NCBI GenBank assembly: GCA_038049695.1
Contig: CP142451.1
Coordinates: 32,038,001-32,102,000, forward strand
Reading direction: 5' to 3'
DNA: 64,000 nucleotides
From: Cinnamomum chago
Lineage: Eukaryota > Streptophyta > Magnoliopsida > Laurales > Lauraceae
Position numbers and translations under genes: made by a program. Of this stretch, positions 45,089 to 56,369 are shown one piece after another (position 1 is the stretch's first letter; every line of letters starts with the position of its first letter). A model generated the notes under the pieces. That model was not told the DNA's origin and searched no databases. It was given only the letters and a program-made list of their open reading frames with translations.

Positions 45089-46144
45089 TCGAGATCCGGT
45101 CGCCGGAGAAACAATTGTTTTCTCCGGTTCGTCATCAACTCTCCAATCTCCGATCGCCGATTCAAGTTATCATCTACCATCTACCCCATCCTTGCAAGCA
45201 TCCGAATCCCATTCCAGCCACAATCCAACCACCCAATCGAATCCCCCAAATCCTAATCCCGACCCTCCTTCGCTACAAATCCCGAAACCCTAACATAATT
45301 TCCCTCAATTACAGAACCCACATTCCCTCTCGACCCACCCCTGGCCCCCTTCGAAACCTCAAGTCCATCACACCAGAGACCCCATTCACCCCAGCCGGCC
45401 TCCATCTCAATCCACGGCATCCACAAATCCCTAAGCCCAAACAGCCCTCACTGTCCCTGCCAGAACCCCCAGCCAAACCAAACCCACTCCTTTTTTCAAC
45501 CCTAAGCCCAATTACCCAAACCCATCTTCTTCCTTTTCAGCCAATCATCATCAACGTCCACCATCCATACAGAAACCAGAAACCCCCATCTCCCAAAAAC
45601 AGAAACCCATTCCCATCTGCCGATTAGAGAAAAAAAAAAAAGAGAGAGAGAGAGAGCAGAAAAAGAGAGAAATAGCAGAAGAGAAGAGAGAAGGAGAAGC
45701 AGTTGCAGAAAGCATACCTGGCACCTGTCGGTTGGACCTCCAGTGCTCGTCTCCAGCCATCAACAGCAGCAAGCCAATGTGTTTAGTGAAAGCATCACTG
45801 CTGCCTCCATCGCCCATCACTCCTCTCTTTTCTCCAAGTCGAGCAGTTGAATAACAAGAGCGAGCCTGCCTCTTTCAATTCTTCTACTGCACGAAGTTCA
45901 ATACAGAACCTGCACTGTAGCAGGGTATTCTCTTCACAGGTACTGTTCCCAGGCAAAACCGAGCCCGGTTTACTGATTTGGGCCTGAGTTGCAACTGAGC
46001 CTAACCTGCAATTCAGGTCCAACCTGAACCTGAGCCCAAATCCAGCCCACTTGCAGCATACTGAATTTGCATTTTTCCAGTTTGGGCCTGACCTGCATTC
46101 CGGGCCTGGTCTGTCACAACCCGACCCAGCCCACCAGTCTCTAA
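45089..46144 (+). other. C-rich leader of the gag-protease element
   Basis: An ~1 kb non-coding leader, extremely C-rich and G-poor up to ~45620, then a GA-rich run (45630-45700). Long open frames here come from the skewed composition and are not called as genes. A similar leader follows the LTR of the 56370 element. Confidence 0.7.
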
Positions 46145-47221
46145 GTGCAGAAATTTGCATCATTGATTCAAGTCAATATGAAACTTTTTGGGAGCCCCAT
46201 TCCACTTCAAAGAATTCAGTATAAGCGCAAATATGGCAATTGGTATTTTGAAAATGAATTCTATTTTGAGGAATTTCTCAACTTGACGCAAGAAAATTGG
46301 ATGGTTGATGAATACACCGGCCACTTTCGAGAGTTGCATGAGATATGCGAATTGGAGGAATATGAGATATATATTTTAGCTCGTTATGTCCAAAGCTTGA
46401 GACTAGTTATCTTGGAACATATGAATTATTGCAAAACCAGTCAGGAGGCCTACTTCGAAGCCATCCGAGTTGAGCGCATGCTTAGAAAGTCTGGCAGGCA
46501 GCAATGTCAACAAAGAGCTCATATTGTGAAGAGACTTTTTGTAGGAGAAGACAATCCCACTATTGTCATTCGCCGACGACTCAATACAAATGAAAATGAA
46601 GACGATGAATGGAGACAAGCTCAGAAATTTCACACACAGGTAAGAGTAAAAGACATGTCAATTAATGTGATTATTGACAATGGTAGTGCAATAAATTTTA
46701 TCGCACAAGAGGTTATTGACAAACTTAATTTGCCAATTGAAAAGCTTCCTAAGCCCTACCAAGTCACATGGTCTAATGGTCATGTCATCACTGTCACTCA
46801 TAGATGTTTGGTATCATTCAAGATTGGCAATTATGAGGACAAAATTTGGTGTGATGTGATTAATATGAATATCGCTCATATTATTTTTGGACGCCCATGG
46901 CTTTTTCATCGAAAAGTGCACAATGATAAAGAGGCAAATACATATACCCTTTCATGGAATGGAAAAGGGATTAGACTCATTCCAATGAATTTAATAGCCC
47001 CGTCTTCATCTACATCACCACCTTCGACAGATGAACCACAAGCGAAGACAGAGACATCACGGATTAAATCGAAGAGCAATTTCAAAGCAAAGCTGATTTC
47101 GTGGGTACAAATAATATTGATCAAGATAGTGTTCCTCAAGCGCTGCAAAAGGTTGAAGATGAAGAAGAAGAAGCAAACATTGAATACTCTGATCAAGTTA
47201 GTGAGAAGATTGAACATCTAG
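46145..47221 (+). pseudogene. Gag remnant plus aspartic protease
   Basis: A 358-codon frame. The first ~110 residues match the end of a Ty3/gypsy capsid region (FEEFLNLTQENWMVDEYTGH, ARYVQSLRL, AYFEAIRVERMLRK). The N-terminal half of gag and the zinc knuckle seen in the sister element are missing. A retropepsin follows at ~170-290, with active site NVIIDNGSAINFIA and the downstream HIIFGRPWLFHRKV strand. The active-site triplet is Asp-Asn-Gly rather than Asp-Thr/Ser-Gly. The last ~60 residues are Lys/Ser-rich and probably past a frameshift. Confidence 0.8.
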
Positions 47222-47662
47222 TGGTTCCAATTGTCATGCTACTTCCAGAAAATTCAATTGAGACATCAGAAATCAAATAATTGTTTCAGAGGTTTCACAA
47301 GAAGATCAAGTTATTGAAGTTCCACACATTGACTTCATTTTCGGGGAGCCACGATGGATATTCAATGATCATGATCTATTGGTACAAAGGCAACACCTGA
47401 AGCATCTAATAGTCCGCTCACACGTCCGAATTCATTTCATACATCAGCAGTAGAGCCACCTCCAACCTATTTTTACATGGAGGAAAAGATCACATCAAGC
47501 TTCCAAGCTATGTCATGCGAAGGCAGATCAAAAGAAAAGATGGAAGTTTGTGCGTTTGATTTTCGACCCAGGAGGACATTTCCCGAACTTGTGGTCGCAT
47601 TCTTTTCAGCATTTTCAAGCTGTCAACTCGCCGGAGTCGAGTTCTTTCAAGCCGGAGAGAGT

Positions 47663-48057
47663 TGATGCAACCCGACAAAAGACTAGGACCCGCGGGTCCT
47701 AATGGACCATCTGATGGGGTCCACATGATCTTTGATTCAATCAGAGATCCCTATCCTTATTTTAATTAGTAATGTTAATTAGTTTCTTCATAGGATTGCT
47801 TTCTAAATTCTATTTAGAGTAGGCTTAAGTAATTTCCTATTATTAGAATTCTAGTTCGTTTAGAAATAATGTCTTCTATATATATATAGAAGAACCCTCT
47901 TGTTATTTCTCATGCTTATTCAATTAATAAATATTATCGTGAGTTTTCTCCATGAGTTCATGGCTGTGAGTGTTGTTTCGTTTGGAATCCCTTTGTTGGA
48001 TTCGATCAACCTCATTGAGAGGTTGGTCTATTCGATCGAAGGTCCGGGGCTGCACCA
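47663..48057 (+). repeat. 3' LTR of the gag-protease element (395 bp)
   Basis: It matches 44676-45074, with the palindromic TATA box at 47872-47893, and ends GGCTGCACCA followed by the TCTGA duplication. Confidence 0.88.
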
Positions 48058-48826
48058 TCTGAGACTACCAATCTCTACAATGCTTTATATATATAATAAA
48101 AGAAACTTGTATATAATAATAGAAACTTAGGGGCTAATAAATCAATCCTAATCAAACTAGGAAACCAAATAATTATCCTATCCAAATTAGAAACTAATCC
48201 TAAATGCAACTTCTTAAATAAAAATTAGAAACTAATAACAATTAATAAAGAATTCCTAATCTTGCTTGGGTCCCACAATTGGACCATGAGCCTTGCCCCA
48301 ACGGCTAGATAGTGTGGCTGCATCACTTGTCTCTCAAGTTGTCTCAGACTCAATCAGTTGAATTTTCAATCAAATCACTTGGTGCTAGCTCAAAGTTCTT
48401 CATTTAAAATGAAAATGATAATAAATCGTCTATTTTGGAAAACCCATTGGGGGTTGCTTTTGTGTGATAGTTAAAATTTTAAAATGTACATACGTTTCTA
48501 TGCCTATGCTTTAGTACATTTAAATTCTAATAATTCATTATAGATAGTAATGTCTTAAAATGTTATCCAAGTACTTGTCGAACTCCACAACTCTAGGGCA
48601 AGTCAATCAATGACGAAAGCATACCACACCGATACTCTACACCTAGGAAGAACCAAAATGTACTAGAACCTAAAGAATCATTACTAGTGGAACAATATGA
48701 AGAGAGAGATAGCAGGGTTTGTCTCTCGATACCTAGTGCGCTACTTGATAAAGGCAAAACATTAGAAGCCTCCAGGACTATTTCTCCCGTTAGAGATCCC
48801 ATTGTGGAAACAGGGGTGATATCACC
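48058..48826. other. Spacer with an inverted match to 43961-43995
   Basis: No gene is seen. TTGCCCCAACGGCTAGATAG at about 48298 is the reverse complement of sequence near 43975, so the gag-protease element is flanked by inverted copies of ~35 bases. 48600-48826 may be further decayed gypsy sequence. Confidence 0.4.
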
Positions 48827-49030
48827 ATGGATTTTATCTCGAGGTTACCATGGACCAAAAAGGTATGCGATACCATTGTGGTGATTGTGGATAGAACGAC
48901 AAGATCCATGTGCTTCCTACCAAAGAGGATGGGTACAACGACGCACAAGACGGACAAGATGTATATTTTAGAGACTGTTAGATTACATGGTTCCACAGTT
49001 CCAATAGTGTCTGATCGAAACAATACTTTT
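48827..49030 (+). pseudogene. Ty3/gypsy integrase core fragment
   Basis: About 68 residues of an integrase catalytic core: MDFISRLPWTKK, TIVVIVDRTTRSMCFLPKR, HKTDKMYILETVRLHGSTVP, IVSDR. The conserved Asp positions in MDF and VSDR are present, but nothing on either side continues the domain. The LINE inserted right behind it. Confidence 0.75.
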
Positions 49031-49046
49031 ATATTATTTGCTACTT

Positions 49047-51664
49047 TCTCTCTAGGTTAGCAGACCACAAGAAATTCCTTATCATTCTCTCTATAAGAAG
49101 ACATGTCTTGCTAGGAAGAGGAAGAACCAAAGAGGTATGTAAAGGGATTGAAGAGAGGACGTGCCATAATAGAGTCAGCCTACTTGCAAAGGAAAGGCAT
49201 TTTGTCTTCCAGCCAACAAGCCTTAATCTGATGGAGTCCAGAATCTTGTTGAAGTGAAAGTGACGGGCACTACCAAAGAAAAGGGAAACCCCTAGATAGA
49301 CTGAAGGCAGAGAGGCTGTGTTGATTTGGAGCAGGCCAGATATCATACTTGCTCTCTTAGCATTACAGTTCCCTAGAAACAGCTGACTTTTCTGAAGATT
49401 GAAGCTTTGGCCAGAGGAGTCCTGATATAAACTGAGCAGCCTTTGAAGCCTCCGCATGCCAGGTTTATGAGCTTTAAGGAAGACTAGAATATCATCTTCA
49501 TAAAGGAGGTGACATGGAGTAGAGCTAACTGTTGAGATTGGAAAGATCACTCCTTCTACCCTTAACTTTTCCAAATTGATGCTAAGAACCTCCTCTGCGA
49601 GAATGAAGAGGTAAGGCGAAAGCGGGCCACCCTGATGAAGACCACAAGAGGAACTGAAAAAATCACAGGGGCATTTGTTGATCAAGACAGAACCTTTGCT
49701 ACTACATACCAATTCCTTAATAAAATCAATCCACTTAGAGGAAAATTTGAAGAAGTGCAAAGCCCTGAAAAGAAAACTCCATTGAAGCTTATCAAAGGCC
49801 TTAGAAATATCCAACTCCAATCCTACCGAACCACCTCTGATTTTGGACTTGAGATTCGGAAAAAGATCATGGGCTAGAGCTACATGGTGGTGGATAGACC
49901 TTCCTCTAACAAAAGATGATTGGTGCTTAGAGATGAGAAGAGGAAGGATGCCAGAGAGCCTAGAGGCCATTATTTTGGAGATAATTTTGTATGTGAAGTT
50001 AAGAAGGATGATAGGCCGAAAATCTGAGGTGGATGGGGACAATTTTTTTGGGATGAGGGAGGAAGTAGGCATTGGTAGCCCGCAGCAGCCTGCTAGAAGG
50101 GAAGAAATGCACCGCTGCTTGAATCACATCAACACTAACAATGTGCCAGAAATTAGTAAAAAAATCCCAGGAAAGCCATCAGGATTCAGGACCTAGAGAG
50201 CTGGTCTTTTTTAGGCTGAAAACTACCTCCCTGATTTCTGCTGCAGTAGGGATGGCCATCAAAATCTGGTTTTGCTCTTCTGAGACTGAAGGTCCAGCTA
50301 AGTTAAAAAGGGACTCATCTGGAGTTGATGGAAGGGACTGAAACAGCTGAGAGAAAAACAAACTAGCTTGGTCTCTGATAGCCACTTCATCCTCAAATAG
50401 GTTGCCCCCTACAGTGATTCCATCAATTTGATTACATAGACTTCTAGACTTAGCTGATAGGTGGAAGAATCTGGTGTTCCTATCACCATCTTCGAGCCAA
50501 CTGATTTTGGCCTTTTGTTTCCAATGAGCAGATTCAACCAAGAGCCAATTGTGAAGGACATATTTTGCTGAGGTAAGGGTCATCAGCATAGAGTCGCTAT
50601 TATCTGAATCGAAAGCAATTTGAGCTTCCAGGATTGTCTTCTCAGCTTCAACTATATTCTTCTTTAGCTTCCCAAAGACCCCTGTTCCACACCTTAAGAC
50701 TGCACTTTAAATATTTCAGCTTCTGAGCAAGGATGAATTGAGGATTACTTGACTTGGAGATAGCCCAACTATTCTCAACCACTGCAGAGAAGGAGTCATG
50801 GGTTAGCCACATTTCTTCAAACTTGAAGGGGATATTCCTGGGGGCGAAACGTTTCCTGTGAGATAGGAGGATGAGACTGTGATAAGAGGAAAGCCTGGGA
50901 AGGTGATTGACTATGGGATCCTCAAAAGACTCCATCCAACTGGCATTAGCTAGAGCACAGTCAAGCCTTGCTGCAACATAGGCTAGACCTTGCCTATTAT
51001 TTGCCAAAGTGTAGCTGTTCCCTTTAAAGCCAAGATCCTTAAGGCCAAAGGCCAGAACCATATCTTAAAAGTCCTTTACAGAGATAGAGGAAGGGGGGCG
51101 GGTGCTCAATTTCTTAGTGGCCAGCAAGATAGAGTTAAAGTCTCCTATAACACAACATGGTAAAAATTGTAAAGGAGGAGTTGGCAAGGTAGTCCCAAAG
51201 GGTTCTCATTAATCTATAGTCAGTTGACCCGTAAACCCCTGTTATCAGGCAAGAAACAGAAGAGGGGAGATTTTGAATTTTAATAGTAATGTGCTGATTC
51301 GAGTGGTCAATAAGAGAGAAGGTGAAGTTTGTGTTAGAGTGTAGAAGCAGTATAGGGATCTACTGGAATTGGAGAAAAAAGAATTAAAACCTAAGGGCTG
51401 GACTCCAATGGAAATGGCAGAGTCAATAGAGATCATAGGTTCTGATAGAAAGAAGAGATCCGAAGAATTGGATGCTAACAAATGATGGAGCATTGATTTT
51501 GTAGGGATATTGGCAATGCCCCTACAGTTCCAATATAAACCCTTAAACATTGAGAATGGTGGAGGAGGGAGAGCCAGATGAAATCTTAGTTTTGAGACCC
51601 TGAGAAGAACTTCCTCTAATTTTAGGTTTCCTCTTACCTTTGATCTTGAAATGAGAGAAATCAA
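49047..51664 (-). pseudogene. LINE ORF2, endonuclease and reverse transcriptase (inverted part)
   Basis: The endonuclease begins near 51550 with LYWNCRGIANIP, interrupted by shifts; its later part is 51061-50648 (LGFKGNSYTLANNRQ, RLDCALANASW, HLPRLSSYHS). The linker is 50589-50179 (AKISWLEDGDRNTRFFH). The reverse transcriptase, 50072-49047, is the longest clean stretch: DFRPIILLNFTYKIISK, QSSFVRGRSIHHH, LELDISKAFDKLQW, GGPLSPYLF, and the catalytic box LLYEDDILVF, which has Glu where Ala is usual (YADD). It ends at FLWSANLER at the inversion boundary. Confidence 0.85.
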
Positions 51665-51959
51665 CCACTAGAGAAGCTTTCTGTGAAGCAGCAAGATTCT
51701 CTACAGTAGTTGGCGAATGGACTGCTAGGGAGCTCTGTCACTGTATGGATGGAAGATGAGTTTGCAAGCTTGGAGGACTCCATAATAGCTGGCCCAGTTT
51801 CCTGATGTTTAGCAGTAAGCTCTTCAGAGTTATTGGATCTAGGGGTGGAGGAAGTGGGGTCTGCCAAGGAACAGTGTTCCAATATAGAGAAGGGGTTGGA
51901 GCAATCAACTGTAGGTGCTGGGATTTTCTCCAAAATTTCAAAGACTAAATCTGGAGGAA

Positions 51960-53100
51960 GAGAAAGCATAGGATTTTCTAACGAGGGGACAGTATTCGGA
52001 TTGGGGCCTAGGAGGGGGGAGGGGGGGCTGTATTTGAAGAGTTAGGCAAAGAAGAGCTGGTATTAGAGGGGACTGTAGACGGAACAGGGGTTGAATTACC
52101 TAAGGTAAGTTGGTATGAAGCTGACAAAGGAGACAGGGAGGCCTTCTCATTTACTGCTGGGACAACTTCTGCTGAGGGGAGAGTGGCTGCCAACCGAGAT
52201 GCCTTAGTGGTAGTCTTCTGTTTATCTACTGTATTGACCTGAATTGCCATTGAGTTAGCTGCCGAGGAAGTTGGCGTCTTCAAAAGGCCAGGCTTGGAGG
52301 TAAAAGGGCATAGGGAAGATAGGTGACCGACTGAGAGACATGATGAGCGGGGGATGTTTTCATATTGCACCTCTACTTCCACTACTGCTTCTCCTTCCAA
52401 TTCGACTGATAGTGATCTTGGGTAAGACTTAGCCAGGTCTAGGTTAACCAGAATCCTGGCAAAAGACAGCATTCTCTGGGTAGCAGTTGTTTCATCTAAC
52501 CGAATTGGTCGCTTATTGAGCTTGCAATTGAGAGAAGAATATCACTACTCCAACAATGGTAGGGAATACCTTTTAGCCGAATCCAAACCGGAGTAATTGC
52601 AGGCCAGGAACCTTCATCTTGACCAGGGGACTAGGGTAGAAGAAGTAGTTTTTTTCTTTGCCATGAGGAGTGGACTATGCTGCCCCCAAACAGTCCCTAT
52701 CCTCTGTAGTATTGAATCTAAAAGGGAAATTCCACTTCTCTATGAGAGAAATTAGGCAGGGCCTGGATAGGCGCCAAGAGCTAAGAACCCACTGTTCCAA
52801 GGCTTCTAGATAGGGCCGTCTACCCACAAATTTTCCTATGGCTGAAAATGAGCAAGATTCCTTGCTTAGGGTAATCATCTGATGAGGTATTTTCAGAGAT
52901 AGTTTACCCTCCTTCCAGGCCTGAGTGGGAAGAGTAGGGGGAGTGGAGATAGCTGTAGGGGAGAAGAGGCTTGCATAGGATCTCTGAGAAGGGTGCTTTT
53001 GAGGGGCAGGGTACAGAACTGGTAGCTAGCTTGGTGAGTGGTCTAGTAGGCTGTCCAAGTGCTTGTACAAGAGTTGCAGCTGAGCAAAGTCCCATGTTGT
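51960..53100 (-). pseudogene. LINE ORF1 (nucleic-acid-binding protein), decayed
   Basis: Plant LINE ORF1 with a DUF4283-like domain: SAIGKFVGRRPYLEALEQWV, PCLISLIEKWNFPFRF, TEDRDC near 52700-52850. A later segment near 52470-52300 has FARILVNLDLAKS and EVEVQYENIP, then the remains of a zinc knuckle region (CLSVGHLSSLC). At least two frameshifts separate the pieces. The tail is Ser/Pro/Thr-rich. Confidence 0.7.
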
Positions 53101-53744
53101 CGCTGGGAGGGATCCTAGGTTGGCAGCTGACGAGTCTCCTTGGAGGGCTGCAGATAGAGCTCTGGATTGAGTTCTAGCTGGTGGCCATTAGAGGTTTTTA
53201 TCTCCATTTGGCTGAGAAGCCAGAATAGGGTTGGAGTGAAGAGGCGATTTGGGTCTTGATTGGGTATCTTCAGATCCTGAAAGCAGAACTAGGTTAGGGG
53301 GTTTTGTAGACGAAGAGATGGGTTAGGGGTTAGTAAGAGGAGCTATGGACATGTTGTCAGGTAAAAGATGGGAGGGAGGCAAATATGAGGGTTGGGGAGG
53401 AAGGGGGGGATCGGTAGCTCTCATCTAAGCTTGAAACATTCGATGGTGGTTTGTGAAGTCGGAGGCCCGCTGTGCTTGAAGTTTGGAGCCAACTGCATGC
53501 TCGGATTCTGTAGGGGAGACACCCTGTGCCTGAAATTTGGAGCCATCTGCATGCTCGGACGGCTGCAGCGGTATCCCCTAAAAAAGGCGGTTAACGGTGT
53601 CCAAGGCTATCATTGGAGGGAGGATGTCGAAGAGGGAGGGGGGTGGGTGAAATCCTGGTTACATAAACCGGGAGGATCTGCAGAGTGATGAATCAGAGAA
53701 GGAGGGGAGCTAGGGTGTGAAGGCGGCAGAGGCAGAGGAGGCTT

Positions 53745-54820
53745 CAGGGGAGTCCAATCTGGTTAGATGGAAAACAATTTGCTTACCCAAAGATGAAGGA
53801 GGTCTGGGCCTGCGCAGAGTCAAGGAGTTCAATGAAGCATGTCTTATGAAACTGGCCTGGTCTGCCATCTCTAAAGATTCACTCTGGGTCAATTGGTTTC
53901 GAGCCAGGTATTTCAAGGGTCCTTCCATTAGGAGTTCAAGGAATCCTAACGGAGGTTCCTGCATTTGGAAGAGTCTCAGATCCTTCTCCTCCTTAATTCA
54001 GAGGAACAACAGGTGGGTTGTTGGGAATGGTCACTCTATTAGTCTGTGGTTTGATAATTGGATAGATCAAGATCCAATAGCCTCCTGGTTCCCCCACATT
54101 CAGTTCTCTGATATGGAATTAGTAGCTGAAATTATAATGGATAATGCCTGGCAAATTCCAACCCAGCTCCCAATTCAGGTGAGAGAATCTATGGACCTCA
54201 TTACTAGAAAAATTCCAATTGGGGATAGCTCGTCCATGGACAGTCTCTCTTGGCAAGGGAGTTCTGTTGGCAAATTCTCTCACCATGAAGCCTGGAATCT
54301 GTTGAGAACAAAAGCTTCAGTAACTCCTTGGTTTGGTTTGATTTGGAATAAATACATCAATCCCCGCTTGGCTTGCCTTAGCTGAAGACTAATGCATAGG
54401 AAACCTCCTACAGATTAATAGGCCAAACAGAGGGGATGGTCTCTAGCTTCCAGATGCTACAACTGCCTCAATGGTGAGGCATCTAACACCCACCTGTTCT
54501 TCTCATGCAAGCTAGCTAATCAGCTATGGGTATGGTTGCTCAGTCATTTTGGTGTCCAGTTGCCTTCTCCCTTTTCTGCCTCTACAATCTGGAAGATCTT
54601 ATCTACGAGCAGAGATGTCCTGGGAAGAAAGAGTGCAGCAGCAACTTTCTTCCATGCCATCTTCGTTCTTTGGACTCTCCAGAATGACTCCAAACACAAG
54701 TCAAGGAAGCCCTCGCTGGTGAAAGCAAAGCTAATCTTCCTGGATCGACTACAAGGGATGGCCAGCTCTAGATTAAGTGCAGGTCAGCCTCCTCTCCCTG
54801 TTCTGTCTATGCTGCAATGA
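53745..54820 (+). pseudogene. LINE ORF2, C-terminal part (non-inverted)
   Basis: It continues ORF2: LVRWKTICLPKDEGGLGLRR, FNEACLMKLAW, WFRARYFKG, then the RVT zinc-finger region (FGLIWNKYINPRLA, CYNCLNGEASNTHLFFSC). There is a stop at 54383, where a Trp TGG-to-TGA change fits, and then a further frame to 54820. The 3' UTR runs to 55050, ending CCTTTAAGCAAAAGAA. Confidence 0.8.
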
Positions 54821-55066
54821 AATTCTCCTTTTCTTTTTGGATTACTGTTTAGGGCTGTATAGGAGTCCCAGTTTTTATTTCTTCTTTGCTAGTTTTGAGA
54901 ATGCACTATTTTCTTTTAGCTTGTCATGTTTAGTCTTGTGGTATTAGCTGATTTACCCTCATTTTTTGGGTTTCCTCCCTGTTCTGGGAGGCTTCTATTC
55001 TGTAAGCATTGCTTTTCTGCTTAATACATATTTACCTTTAAGCAAAAGAAATATTATTTGCTACTT

Positions 55067-55384
55067 GTTTCAAGTTGTGAGCCTTGTATTGAGAACTTAG
55101 AATGGATTTAGGAGCTCCAATTGCCTAGTTTTATTTTGTTACGTTAGAATTGTCATATCATGTATAATTTGCCCGTGTCTATGGCTGGCTAGCTATTTGA
55201 GAAGAAGTTTAGAAAGGATTTCTTGGGGAATTATGCTTTGATGGATTCTTCTGTTTGCAATAGTTCCTTATTTAGATGAATATCTTGTTCACGCAAGAGA
55301 GAAAGCCTAACTTGACATTGTTTCCTTTGATATCTTCAAGTTAGGCACCACTCAGCTGTTTTGAGTTAACCACATTGTTAGACT
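55067..55384. other. Spacer between LINE and TRIM array
   Basis: AT-rich, no gene recognised. Confidence 0.5.
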
Positions 55385-56085
55385 TGTTAATGACCAAAAA
55401 CAGCAAAAGCTCAAGATGGTAATGAACTGCACAACAATATACATCAACACTACGCTCAAATGAGAAGCCGTTCCAATTCGGAACCTAGTAGACAAACCAA
55501 ATTAGACTAGATAGATGGAGGTAACATGCCTCTCAGGGGTTTTAAACTTGTGATCGTTGGCTCTGATACCATGTTAATAACCAGTAATACCAAGAGGTCA
55601 AGCTGTTGGTGAACAACATAACAATATATATCAACATCCCCCCCCCCCCCGCCCCCCCCCTCTCGAATGAGAGGCCGCTCGAATTCGAAACCCAATAGAT
55701 AGACAGAGCGAAACAGACTAGACAAGCAATTCGAGCTATTAATGAACGACATAACAATTTATATCAACACCCCCTCTTCTGCTTGAATTCAAAACCCAAC
55801 AGTCAGATAGGGGTAACATGCCTCCTACGAGTTTTGAACTCGTGATCTCTGGCTCTGCTACCATGTTAATAACCGAAAACACAAAAAGCTTAAGTTGTTA
55901 GTACATAACATAACAATTTATATCAACATCCCCCTCTCAAATAGGAAGCCGTTCAAATTCGAAACCCAACAAGCATACCATACTGATGGAGGTGATATGC
56001 CTCCTAGGGATTTCAAACTCGTGACCGCTAGGTCTGATACCATGTTAATAACCAGTAACACCAAGAGCTCGAGCTGTTAGTGAAT
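55385..56085 (-). mobile_element. Tandem TRIM/SMART-type LTR array, about five 65-bp LTRs
   Basis: Read on the minus strand, each unit is an LTR (TGTTGATATAAATTGTTATG ... TTATTAACA, 65 bp, TG...CA), directly followed by an initiator-Met primer-binding site (TGGTATCAGAGCC), a ~80-bp non-coding middle with GAGTTCAAAACTCG-like sequence, and a purine tract (GAGAGGGGG-like) abutting the next LTR. LTRs in plus coordinates: 55385-55449, 55572-55636, ~55727-55769 (partial), 55864-55928, 56043-~56085 (cut). Internal pieces are ~93-122 bp. There is no coding capacity. LTRs shared between neighbouring units show a recombined multimer. Confidence 0.8.
55559..55571 (-). other. Primer-binding site in TRIM unit
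   Basis: The minus strand reads TGGTATCAGAGCC with no gap after the LTR at 55572-55636. Equivalent sites are 55851-55863 (one mismatch) and 56030-56042 (two changes near the far end). Confidence 0.8.
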
Positions 56086-56369
56086 AGCCCTGCGGATAGG
56101 ACTACATTTTATTTTGTAATCTATAAATTAGGTATTATGAGGTGAGAATGTATGCTACTAGGTACTATACATGAGGATCTGTATGGTTTGATATGATGAG
56201 GTACCAACCTTTGGTCGAGCACTTCTCGTGCACTTTGGTCAGGCCATAACTTGTGTATCTCTACAGCAACTTTGTTGAGTATGGGAGGGCTATGGCATAA
56301 GATTCCGTGTTATATTAGCATATATGGACTGCCTCCTTGCTAGGATGTATTTGATGTATGGCTTATCCT
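56086..56369. other. Spacer between TRIM array and second gag-protease element
   Basis: No gene or repeat recognised. Confidence 0.5.

Larger units (their letters stand above)
44676..48057 (+). mobile_element. Gag-protease-only LTR retrotransposon (TR-GAG-like), 3.4 kb
   Basis: LTRs are 44676-45074 and 47663-48057, nearly identical. The flanks are TCTAA (44671-44675) and TCTGA (48058-48062), a 5-bp target duplication with one change. The primer-binding site is 45078-45088 and a purine-rich GCCGGAGAGAG precedes the 3' LTR. Internally there is only a gag remnant and a retropepsin; reverse transcriptase, RNase H and integrase are absent, and the room left (about 440 bp) cannot hold them. It therefore depends on another element's enzymes. 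The protease resembles Ty3/gypsy. Confidence 0.85.
49047..55050. mobile_element. LINE retrotransposon, full-length, inverted by twin priming
   Basis: The flanking ATATTATTTGCTACTT at 49031-49046 and 55051-55066 is a perfect 16-bp target duplication. Between them, 53745 down to 49047 is the LINE 5' part on the minus strand (leader, ORF1, endonuclease, most of reverse transcriptase), and 53745-55050 is the 3' part on the plus strand (end of ORF2, zinc-finger region, 3' UTR, A-rich end). The minus part stops at FLWSANLER and the plus part resumes at ESNLVRWKTICLPK, which are adjacent in a normal LINE protein. That arrangement is what two-site priming on one RNA produces. Confidence 0.88.

Noticed and set aside
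45089..45630. Long plus-strand open frame in Pro/Ser/Asn-rich sequence
   Set aside because: It is the C-rich, G-poor leader of the gag-protease element. Stops are rare because of composition, several frames are open at once, and no domain is visible.
49635..50341. Plus-strand frames over the LINE reverse transcriptase
   Set aside because: They are antisense shadows of the minus-strand ORF2, which has all the family motifs.
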